Source of the DNA: JANRLJ01 sp033762735
GTDB taxonomy: Bacteria; Chloroflexota; Anaerolineae; Aggregatilineales; Phototrophicaceae
NCBI GenBank assembly: GCA_033762735.1
Contig: JANRLJ010000161.1
Span: 1-5,079 of the forward strand
Direction: 5' to 3'
Length of the DNA: 5,079 nt
Every line of letters begins with the position of its first letter. The first letter of the stretch is position 1. Under the pieces are notes generated by a model that was not told the origin of the DNA, did not search any database, and worked only from the letters and a program-made list of their open reading frames with translations. Both the position numbers and the translations under genes were made by a program. Below, one piece after another: positions 1 through 4,976 of the stretch.

Positions 1-70
1 GCGCATTGGCTTTCCCGCGTCGGATAAAGCCTTCGACTTCTTGCCGTTCTTCTTCGCTTAGCACGACCAT
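1..70 (-). CDS. IS630-family transposase, N-terminal fragment (runs off the window)
   Basis: Only the first 23 codons are inside the window. The reading starts MVVLSEEERQEV and continues to FIRRGKANA, the typical opening of IS630-family transposases (Tc1/mariner-like DDE enzymes): an LSEEER-type helix followed by a KA-rich helix leading into the N-terminal helix-turn-helix that binds the terminal repeats. The start is supported by an AAAGGAG ribosome-binding site about 8 nt upstream on the minus strand, and an 8-bp inverted repeat surrounds that site. The DDE catalytic domain and the far end of the element lie outside, so I cannot tell whether the element is intact. Family assignment rests on a short N-terminal pattern and is therefore moderately confident. 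Confidence 0.7.
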   Translation of the reverse strand, partial: MVVLSEEERQEVEGFIRRGKANA

Positions 71-72
71 CT

Positions 73-100
73 GCTATACTCCTTTTTGGATTAGTATAGC
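73..100 (-). promoter_or_regulatory. Inverted repeat enclosing the transposase ribosome-binding site
   Basis: GCTATACT (73-80) and AGTATAGC (93-100) are perfect 8-bp inverted repeats separated by 12 nt. On the minus strand the loop holds the A-rich part of the Shine-Dalgarno sequence, and GGAG (79-82) overlaps the 3' arm just before the transposase ATG at 70. The structure could limit translation of transposase from read-through transcripts, a known strategy of IS elements; that role here is inferred. The same bases contain a TATACT hexamer that could act as a -10 box. Confidence 0.45.
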
Positions 101-109
101 TCTCATTCC

Positions 110-799
110 CTAAAATCTATTTGGACTGACCACTAGCAGAAGAATAAACTGATGGGCGTTAAAGCGTTTAGGCATCTGCTGAATGATTTCAGGATAATGT
201 TGTTCGAGTTCATTGAAGGGGTTCATAATTTGAGATTCATTGTTTACCTGCTCTACGTGCAATTCAGGCCCTCTAGTAGCCTCTAAGTAAGCAATTAAGA
301 GATATGCAATTGCTCTAAGCTGAGGCTCCGAGATAGATGCTTGCCATTTACGCTTCTGCTTATCCAGACGATTTTTTTCGATAGGAACATTCCAAACAGT
401 TAATCCATGAATGTTATTACTACTATCACGTTCGAGTTCAAAGCAACAATGAGCAAAAGCATTTCGCAATCTATCAATTAAATCACTAAAGTAGACACTA
501 TTTATCAAATTTGGGCTTTCTGTAGTAGGAGAATCACCTTTTATCTGAACCTCATTCTTGCTTACACCAACAAAGATTTTTTCTTCTTTGTCAGCCACTT
601 TCTCAAAAACTTCATCCCATGAAACTGTAGCACGCTGTGAAAAATACTCTGCACGCATAGATATGAGCATTGAAAGCATACTATTTAGCAGTTGTGTAAA
701 CTCGTAAACATTTCCACTATGCCTCTGAGCGTATACAAAGTCTAAATTTACCTTTGTACGTCTTGCCAAAGTAAGCATTACCTGATCAGTCTCAATCAT
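110..799 (-). CDS. HEPN-domain protein (pEK499_p136-like), putative ribonuclease/toxin
   Basis: A 229-residue protein. I choose ATG at 799 rather than the in-frame TTG at 817 because GGAGGG (806-811) sits 6 nt before this ATG. The helical N-terminus contains VYEFTQLLNSMLSMLI (about 31-46), and RLRNAFAH follows (110-117), with R112 and H117 forming the RX4H motif of HEPN domains. Downstream come LTVWN (133-137) and KWQASIS (151-157). This order (a YExTQLxNS-type helix, then LRNxxAH, then a short beta-rich tail) resembles the HEPN_pEK499_p136 family. HEPN proteins of this kind are small all-helical RNases found in toxin-antitoxin, abortive-infection and other defence settings. No MNT or other antitoxin partner is visible. 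The gene is markedly AT-rich against its neighbours (20 G/C of 60 in 181-240, versus 41 of 60 in 1021-1080), which suggests transfer. Its stop lies 39 bp before the transposase start on the same strand, so the last residues may come from the IS end. Family assignment is by motif; activity and target are unknown. Confidence 0.7.
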   Translation of the reverse strand: MIETDQVMLTLARRTKVNLDFVYAQRHSGNVYEFTQLLNSMLSMLISMRAEYFSQRATVSWDEVFEKVADKEEKIFVGVSKNEVQIKGDSPTTESPNLINSVYFSDLIDRLRNAFAHCCFELERDSSNNIHGLTVWNVPIEKNRLDKQKRKWQASISEPQLRAIAYLLIAYLEATRGPELHVEQVNNESQIMNPFNELEQHYPEIIQQMPKRFNAHQFILLLVVSPNRF

Positions 800-817
800 T
801 AGACACCCTCCTAACAA

Positions 818-955
818 AAACCAGTAAAGTATAACTCAAATAATCTTTCTGCCGTAAAATCATTCTCGTATAGAGCAAACTTCCCGCAGTTGCTAAAAAC
901 AAAAGTTAGTATTACAAAATTATTACTCTAACTTAGATGACAACGAGGATTCACC
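818..955. promoter_or_regulatory. Divergent AT-rich intergenic region with candidate promoters
   Basis: This region separates the divergent HEPN and Ada-like genes. For the plus-strand gene, TTGCTA (890-895) and TACAAA (913-918) are spaced 17 bp and each matches four of six consensus bases. For the minus-strand HEPN gene, TATACT (828-833, read on minus) matches five of six -10 bases, but there is no convincing -35 box. Both calls are weak and assume a housekeeping sigma-70-like consensus. The region shares the AT-rich composition of the HEPN gene, so it may have arrived with it. Confidence 0.25.
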
Positions 956-1567
956 ATGCCACGACAGAACCGAGTCACCCCGTTTGGCGAGATCGTGGCT
1001 TATCCCGAACGCGGCAGTTGGATGGGCAATCGGGGCAGGCTGCACGACGAACACGGCCAGCTTACCGAGCGCCGCTGGTCATCGACCCTGTGGATTACCT
1101 GCCGCCTCGACTTCAAAGGGCGTAAGCGTCCGTTGAATTCCCCCGGTCATTACACCGAATTGTTCTTTCTGGACGAAGCGACAGCCTTCGCCGCCGGGCA
1201 TCGTCCCTGTGGCGAGTGCCGCCGCGAGGATTACAACCGCTTCAAGTTCTGCTGGCTCAAGGGGAATCCAGAGATTGAAGTGAAGATCATCGGGGACATT
1301 GACAAGCATTTGCAGAAGGAGCGCGTCGGCAAAGACCGGAAGCAAATCGCGCATCAGGCTGACATCAACGATCTGCCCAATGGCACATTGATTGCCATCG
1401 ACGGTCAGGCTTATCTTGTATGGGATGATGACCTGCTGCTGTGGTCGCCGAGCGGTTATCAGCACCGGATTGTGCGCCCTCTGGATGATAAGGTCACGGT
1501 GCTGACACCACGCTCGATTGTGAACGCCTTCCGCCAGGGCTACGTACCGCAGCGTTGGGAAGGTTGA
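956..1567 (+). CDS. Conserved uncharacterised protein with a half Ada-like Cys metal motif
   Basis: A 203-residue soluble protein with no signal peptide or membrane segment. The start at 956 has GAGG (945-948) 7 nt upstream. I recognise the protein as a conserved hypothetical type seen in scattered bacteria, opening MPRQNRVTPFGEI, but know of no assigned function. Residues 69-91 (FFLDEATAFAAGHRPCGEC, then RRE) closely resemble the second half of the Ada N-terminal metal-binding domain, where a helix leads into G(Y/F)RPCxxCxP. Here C85 and C88 form the C-x2-C pair. The first Ada Cys pair is not in its usual place; C49, H66, H82 and C99 are the only nearby candidate ligands. The C-terminal part (about 140-200) looks beta-rich, with LIAIDGQAYLVWDDDLLLWS. 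It might bind zinc or DNA, but that is inference. It converges with the GH1 gene, leaving 7 bp between stops and no obvious terminator. It is GC-rich, unlike the HEPN gene beside it. Confidence 0.8.
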   Translation: MPRQNRVTPFGEIVAYPERGSWMGNRGRLHDEHGQLTERRWSSTLWITCRLDFKGRKRPLNSPGHYTELFFLDEATAFAAGHRPCGECRREDYNRFKFCWLKGNPEIEVKIIGDIDKHLQKERVGKDRKQIAHQADINDLPNGTLIAIDGQAYLVWDDDLLLWSPSGYQHRIVRPLDDKVTVLTPRSIVNAFRQGYVPQRWEG

Positions 1568-1574
1568 AAGCCAG

Positions 1575-2927
1575 TTACAACGCGCGGGCGGGCTGCCGCT
1601 GGCGCAAAATCCACTCCCGGTAGTCCAGAGCGCTGCGCTTGAAGACACGGCGCTGCGTGGGGAAATCGACATACACCAGGCCGAAGCGCTTGCTGTAGCC
1701 CTCGCCCCACTCGAAGTTATCCAGAAAGCTCCAGGCGAAATAGCCCTTTAAAGGCGCATCCTGCTGGACAGCGGCATCTATCGCGCTGATGTGCTGCTGG
1801 ATATAGCGCGAACGCTCCGGGTCTTCGATCACCGCCGGGAGCCGACCATCGAGCGGAACCACATCCTCATAAGCTGCGCCGTTCTCGGTCACGTACAGAT
1901 CGACCGTTGGATACTCCCGCGCGATGCGCACCAGCGAGTCGGTCAACCCCTGCGGATAAACTTCCCAGCCCATCTCGGTCACAGGCACCCCCGGCAGGTC
2001 GATGACCTGTCCAGCCAGCCAGCCTCCCGGCGCGCTCTGGATTACATAGCGGCGGTAGTAGTTCACGCCCATGAAGTCGATAGGGACAGCGGCGGCTTTG
2101 ACCGCTTCCAGATCAAGCCCGCGCAGCGCATCCCCGAATATCTCGACCATATCCGCCGGATACTCGCCCCGGAAAATCGGATCGAGAAACCACCGATTCT
2201 GGAAGCCATCATAGCGGCGGGCGGCCTGCGCGTCGGCCTCGCTGCTGGAGGCGGGGTGATAGGGGATGATGTCCAGCACAATCCCGGCCTGCACCCTCGG
2301 CGCGTTGGCCCGAATCACGCCCATCCCGGCGCCATGTGACAGCAGCAGATGATGCGCCACGCGGAAGGCGGCCTGCGGGTCGGTCTTGCCGGGGGCATGT
2401 GCGCCGATCAGATTGCCGACATACGCCACCACCGCCGGTTCATTATGCGTCGCCCAGTGCTGGACGCGATCTCCCAGGCGGCGCGTGACCACATCGGCAT
2501 AATCCGCGAACCACTGCACGCTGTCGGGATTTTCCCAGCCGCCCCTGTCCTGCAAAGCCTGTGGCAAATCCCAGTGATAGAGCGTGAGGAATGGCGTGAT
2601 ATTCTCCTCCAGCAGGTCATCGACCAGGCGGTCGTAGAAGTCCATGCCCTTTGAGTAAACATCGCCCGTGCCCCTGGGCAGCACACGCGGCCAAGACACC
2701 GAGAAGCGATAGGCGTTGAAGTTCAGGTATTTCATCAGGGCAATATCGACCTTGACCAGATGCAGATGGTCGCAGGCGATGTCGCCCGTGTCGCCGTTTT
2801 TGACCTTGCCCGGTGTGTGCGAAAAGCGCCGCCAGATGCACTCCCCGCGTCCGTCTTCGGGGCGGTCGCCTTCAACCTGATAGCTGGACGTGGCCGCGCC
2901 CCAGTAAAAGTCTGATGGAAACGCCAT
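1575..2927 (-). CDS. Glycoside hydrolase family 1 beta-glucosidase
   Basis: A complete 450-residue GH1 enzyme, the normal length for a single-domain bacterial beta-glucosidase. It hydrolyses the non-reducing terminal beta-linked sugar (glucose, often also galactose or fucose) of short oligosaccharides with retention. The N-terminal GH1 signature FYWGAATSSYQVEG spans 7-20, including the sugar-binding Q17 and E19. H118 lies in YHWDLP; the acid/base E163 is in THNEP (160-164); Y290 is in the VNYY segment; the nucleophile E348 is in YVTENG (345-350); and the +1/-1 site W399, E406 and W407 lie in FAWSFLDNFEW. All expected catalytic residues are present. THNEP in place of TLNEP is, from memory, common in actinobacterial and chloroflexal members. 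There is no signal peptide, so it is probably cytoplasmic and acts on imported oligosaccharides. The ATG at 2927 has AAGGA about 7 nt upstream. The GH5 gene lies upstream on the same strand, 445 bp away. The exact aglycone preference cannot be read from sequence. Confidence 0.95.
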   Translation of the reverse strand: MAFPSDFYWGAATSSYQVEGDRPEDGRGECIWRRFSHTPGKVKNGDTGDIACDHLHLVKVDIALMKYLNFNAYRFSVSWPRVLPRGTGDVYSKGMDFYDRLVDDLLEENITPFLTLYHWDLPQALQDRGGWENPDSVQWFADYADVVTRRLGDRVQHWATHNEPAVVAYVGNLIGAHAPGKTDPQAAFRVAHHLLLSHGAGMGVIRANAPRVQAGIVLDIIPYHPASSSEADAQAARRYDGFQNRWFLDPIFRGEYPADMVEIFGDALRGLDLEAVKAAAVPIDFMGVNYYRRYVIQSAPGGWLAGQVIDLPGVPVTEMGWEVYPQGLTDSLVRIAREYPTVDLYVTENGAAYEDVVPLDGRLPAVIEDPERSRYIQQHISAIDAAVQQDAPLKGYFAWSFLDNFEWGEGYSKRFGLVYVDFPTQRRVFKRSALDYREWILRQRQPARAL

Positions 2928-2991
2928 GTTGATTCCTTACTGCGCGTAAATGTGCTGGTGTGCTGAATGTCTGTGATGCGATGACAACGAT

Positions 2992-3030
2992 AGCAAAAGG
3001 CTTTCCGCGTGTGAACGGAAAGGTTTTGCT
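2992..3030. promoter_or_regulatory. Long imperfect hairpin in the bgl leader
   Basis: Inner arms CTTTCCG (3001-3007) and CGGAAAG (3016-3022) enclose an 8-nt loop. Outer arms AGCAAAA (2992-2998) and TTTTGCT (3024-3030) extend the stem to 14 base pairs with a small asymmetric bulge (GG against G). It lies about 65 bp upstream of the GH1 start. It could be a terminator or attenuator of transcripts coming from the GH5 gene, or an operator-type dyad; no clean T-tract follows it on the minus strand, so a terminator is not proven. Confidence 0.45.
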
Positions 3031-3046
3031 GATTATTGTTGCAGGC

Positions 3047-3075
3047 TGAACGACACGGTGTGCGGTGTCCCTACA
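3047..3075 (-). repeat. Degenerate GC palindrome, possible third copy of the 26-bp repeat
   Basis: On the minus strand this begins TGTAGGG (3075-3069) and contains GACAC/GTGTC arms (3052-3056 and 3065-3069 on plus). The leading TGTAGGG matches the flank of the palindrome at 4931-4956 in the same orientation, and the overall length agrees. The inner stem is broken, so this is either a decayed copy or a chance resemblance. Confidence 0.3.
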
Positions 3076-3100
3076 AACCCACTTCTTTACTCATAGATAC

Positions 3101-3247
3101 AGGACTTACGCAGTTGCCCTCACCCCCCGACCCCCTCTCCCAACCGCTTCGCTAGGAGAGGGGGAGAAGGGAAACCTTCGCGGTGAAGTCCCTCTCCTTT
3201 GGGAGAGGGATTTAGGGTGAGGGCGAAGGTTCAAGTGCTTAACTCCT
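3101..3247. mobile_element. MITE-like palindromic element with 16-bp imperfect terminal inverted repeats
   Basis: The left end AGGACTTACGCAGTTG (3101-3116) matches the inverted right end (3232-3247, read on minus as AGGAGTTAAGCACTTG) at 13 of 16 positions. Inside are nested perfect inverted repeats: GCCCTCACCC (3116-3125) with GGGTGAGGGC (3215-3224); CCCCCTCTCC (3131-3140) with GGAGAGGGGG (3155-3164); CCTTCGC-type 9-nt arms (3173-3181 with 3223-3231); and TCCCTCTCC (3189-3197) with its complement (3202-3210) around a TTTG loop. There is no coding capacity. CCCTCACCC/CCCTCTCCC repeats and AGGACTTACGCA ends are familiar from dispersed repeats in cyanobacteria and Chloroflexota. I found no clear target-site duplication. 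Mobility is inferred from architecture. Confidence 0.6.
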
Positions 3248-3278
3248 AAGAGAAATCAAAACAAGTGCGAACAATCGC

Positions 3279-3304
3279 AGGGGCGAGGTGCGCCTCGCCC
3301 GTAC
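3279..3304 (+). repeat. 26-bp palindromic REP-like repeat, copy 1
   Basis: The stem GGGCGAGG (3281-3288) pairs with CCTCGCCC (3293-3300) around TGCG. The outer bases AGGGGCG and CGCCCGTAC are shared exactly with the copy at 4931-4956 (which reads on minus), while the ten inner bases differ but remain self-complementary apart from a central wobble. It is a short REP-type element lying downstream of the GH5 stop, where it could also stabilise a transcript end. Confidence 0.6.
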
Positions 3305-3359
3305 ACGGAATCACTCGTGCTTATACTGGTTTTTCCATCAATAGTCCCAACCCGGTACG

Positions 3360-3387
3360 CATTGCTCGTCACTCATTGCTCATTGCT
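3360..3387. repeat. Short CATTGCT repeats across the GH5 stop codon
   Basis: CATTGCT occurs at 3360-3366, 3374-3380 and 3381-3387; the last two are directly abutting. The GH5 C-terminus (SNEQ, then TGA) is encoded by this repeat on the minus strand. Confidence 0.5.
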
Positions 3388-4611
3388 GTCTCGCAAATAC
3401 TGCTGATACAGACGGTAGAAATGCTCAAGCGGAGACTGATAATACTCGTCCGGCGTGATGTCGAGCTTGACGGTGCGCTGCGCGGGCTGGACAGTCGGTT
3501 GAGCTTCGGCAAAGCGCTGGATGATGTGCGCGTGCGGCTTGATCGACCCATCAGGCCGCACGAGGCCGAAGTGGCGTTCATGCTTCGCGCCCTGTTCATC
3601 GCACGGCGGACGATCCCACAGCGCTTCGATGTAATCGGCATAGCACCACAGCAGCGATCCGCTCGCGCCGACCTGTACCAGCTTGGGCAGCACCGCCTCC
3701 ACGTAATTGGCGAAGTCCACTTCGGAAGCCATAAACTGCGTGCGCGGCTTACCATACGCTTCCCATTCCCAGACCTGCGTCGGTTCGCCCTGCGGCGCGG
3801 TGCATCCGCCCCATTCTTCCATCAGCGTCGGCTTTCCACACATGGCGGAGACGAGCGCACACATGAACGGCACCAGATCGGGGTCGAGTTCGTGGCGGGC
3901 GATGCCGGGCATGTACATCGGGTAGCCGTGCATCACGGGGACATCGACTTCACGGAAAAGCTGATCGACGCGCAGGCCGTTGTTTTCCAGCAAACTGGCG
4001 ATATGCAGCCCAATCGTGACGCGGTGATCGGGGTCGATGTCCTTAATCAGATGGGTCATCTCCCGCACCCACGTCAGCCCATCCGCCGCGCTGTTCGGCC
4101 AGGCGAACAGGTCTGGCTCGTTGCCCAGGTTCCACATCCAGATGGCCGGGTGCCCCTTCAGCCGCGTGACGACTTCGCGCAGCAGCAGCTTTTCCGCGTC
4201 CAGCGCGACCGGGTCATGAAACATGTTGCGGTAACTGCTCTGGACGATCTTGCCCTGGCTGAGCACCTGCCGCACATGGGGCGACGGCTTCGGCGCATCG
4301 GCGCTCAACAGCCAGCGCGGCGACCAGTTCGGCCCGCTCATGTGCCCGGTGAAGAAGGTCATATCGAGGTTGAGGTTGTTGTCGGCGGCGATATTACAGA
4401 CCGTTTCCAGGTTCGCCAGCGCTTCGGCGGAAACGGCATCAGGCGCAGGCTGGAAGTCGTCCCACAGCAGGAAGAAGCGCACCACATTCATGCCCAGTTC
4501 GCGCAGCAGGCCGAACTCCTCGCGCACTTCGCCCGCGTCAAAGTCGCGCCACCAGTACATCGCTTTGCGGCGCGGCCAGTAATTCACCCCAAGCATAAAG
4601 GGCTGTGACAT
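3373..4611 (-). CDS. GH5-type (alpha/beta)8 glycosidase, possibly GH5_18-like beta-mannosidase
   Basis: A 412-residue retaining glycosidase of clan GH-A. The start at 4611 has AAGGAG 6 nt upstream. Visible landmarks are LGVNYWPRRKAMYWW (7-21); the conserved strand-2 Arg at R45 (NVVRFFLLW); FFTGHMSGPNW (86-96); the acid/base E165 in NLGNEP (161-166); H228 and Y230 in HGYP; the nucleophile in MEEWGG (264-269), most likely E266; and the substrate-platform W322 in LLWCY. The NYWPRR start with FLLWDDFQP and TGHMSGPNW recalls, from memory, the GH5_18 group that includes an actinobacterial beta-mannosidase acting on Man-beta-1,4-GlcNAc from N-glycans. I cannot confirm this without a tree; endo-mannanase or another GH5 specificity remains possible. 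It has no signal peptide, hence is probably cytoplasmic. It lies upstream of the GH1 gene on the same strand, suggesting shared use of imported beta-linked oligosaccharides. The tail after about residue 372 lies beyond the barrel. Confidence 0.85.
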   Translation of the reverse strand: MSQPFMLGVNYWPRRKAMYWWRDFDAGEVREEFGLLRELGMNVVRFFLLWDDFQPAPDAVSAEALANLETVCNIAADNNLNLDMTFFTGHMSGPNWSPRWLLSADAPKPSPHVRQVLSQGKIVQSSYRNMFHDPVALDAEKLLLREVVTRLKGHPAIWMWNLGNEPDLFAWPNSAADGLTWVREMTHLIKDIDPDHRVTIGLHIASLLENNGLRVDQLFREVDVPVMHGYPMYMPGIARHELDPDLVPFMCALVSAMCGKPTLMEEWGGCTAPQGEPTQVWEWEAYGKPRTQFMASEVDFANYVEAVLPKLVQVGASGSLLWCYADYIEALWDRPPCDEQGAKHERHFGLVRPDGSIKPHAHIIQRFAEAQPTVQPAQRTVKLDITPDEYYQSPLEHFYRLYQQYLRDSNEQ

Positions 4612-4672
4612 TCATATCTCCTTGCAGTACTGAAGGAATTCAAAATCTATTCGCCTTTCGGAAAAGAAGTTG

Positions 4673-4691
4673 AACCACAGAGACACAGAGT
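4673..4691. repeat. CACAGAGA tandem repeat motif
   Basis: CACAGAGA (4676-4683) is followed directly by CACAGAGT (4684-4691), preceded by AAC. The AACCACAGAGACACAGAG string is, from memory, a common dispersed intergenic motif in environmental bacterial genomes. Its function is unknown. Confidence 0.4.
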
Positions 4692-4738
4692 GGAATTTAT
4701 CCATTCTTGTCCACAAAGCGTATCACTGTTCATGTTGC

Positions 4739-4802
4739 CCGCTAGACGCTGAAGCGTCCAGCTACGAACTGCCAAGCGCACTAAAGGCGCTGAGTGTTGA
4801 AC
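4739..4802 (-). repeat. Two-hairpin composite repeat, copy 1
   Basis: Read on minus, the unit starts GTTCAACACTC. Hairpin 1 follows (4791-4775; arms AGCGC and GCGCT around CTTTAGT), then the spacer TGGCAGTTC, then hairpin 2 (4765-4739; arms GCTGGACGCT and AGCGTCTAGC around TC, with one G-T wobble). The same order, spacing and flanks (TGGC, GTAGC, GCGG) recur on the plus strand at 4977-5042. Stem bases that differ between copies change in complementary pairs. Confidence 0.7.
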
Positions 4803-4852
4803 ATTCTTGAGCTTTATAGCCTCTTTAGAAAGAACCGCTCATTAATGGAGAT

Positions 4853-4878
4853 ATGCACTAAAGGCGCTGAACTTGAAC
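4853..4878 (-). repeat. Partial copy of the two-hairpin repeat (hairpin 1 half)
   Basis: GCACTAAAGGCGCTGA (4855-4870) exactly repeats 4778-4793, and on minus both are preceded by GTTCAA-type sequence. The 3' arm is degenerate (GCATA instead of GCGCT) and hairpin 2 is absent, so this is a truncated or decayed copy. Confidence 0.55.
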
Positions 4879-4930
4879 CGTTACGGTTTTTCCTAGTACA
4901 CTAACAAGATGAGAATGACCGGTTGCGTTG

Positions 4931-4956
4931 GTACGGGCGCAGCGCGCTGCGCCCCT
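4931..4956 (-). repeat. 26-bp palindromic REP-like repeat, copy 2
   Basis: GGGCGCAGCG (4935-4944) and CGCTGCGCCC (4945-4954) form a perfect 20-bp palindrome, extended by GTA and TAC outside a single mismatch. Read on minus it shares the outer AGGGGCG and CGCCCGTAC with copy 1 at 3279-3304 and has the same 26-bp length. Confidence 0.65.
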
Positions 4957-4976
4957 ACAGGTAGGCAACTTTAGAT

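Larger units (their letters stand above)
2928..3372. other. Intergenic region between the two glycosidase genes
   Basis: No gene is apparent in this 445-bp gap. It holds, in order: the bgl leader with a long hairpin (2992-3030), a degenerate palindrome ending CCCTACA (about 3047-3075), a 147-bp MITE-like element (3101-3247), a 26-bp GC palindrome (3279-3304), and CATTGCT repeats running into the GH5 stop codon. I see no convincing promoter for the GH1 gene, so co-transcription with the upstream GH5 gene or an unrecognised promoter are both possible. Confidence 0.6.

Noticed and set aside
800..817. TTG start at 817 for the HEPN gene
   Set aside because: The sequence just after this TTG is itself the GGAGGG ribosome-binding site for the ATG at 799.
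937..1125. Plus-strand ORF starting at 937
   Set aside because: The ribosome-binding site at 945-948 lies inside it and fits the start at 956; its translation has no recognisable pattern and overlaps the conserved 203-residue protein.
1079..1672. Minus-strand open frame of 197 codons
   Set aside because: It overlaps both the Ada-like gene and the GH1 3' end in other frames and shows no family features; it is a by-product of high GC content.
3265..4608. Long plus-strand open frame of 447 codons
   Set aside because: It lies antisense to the GH5 gene over nearly its whole length, has Arg/His-rich low-information sequence and no recognisable domain, whereas the minus frame carries GH5 catalytic motifs and a good ribosome-binding site.
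4875..4891. Terminator-like hairpin AACCG-TTA-CGGTT followed by Ts
   Set aside because: The stem is only about 5-6 bp and no plus-strand gene lies upstream to be terminated, so it is more likely chance or part of the repeat cluster.
4906..4970. tRNA or similar RNA gene around the GC-rich palindrome
   Set aside because: No cloverleaf, T-loop GTTCNA signal or CCA-type end could be fitted; the segment is explained as a simple palindrome.
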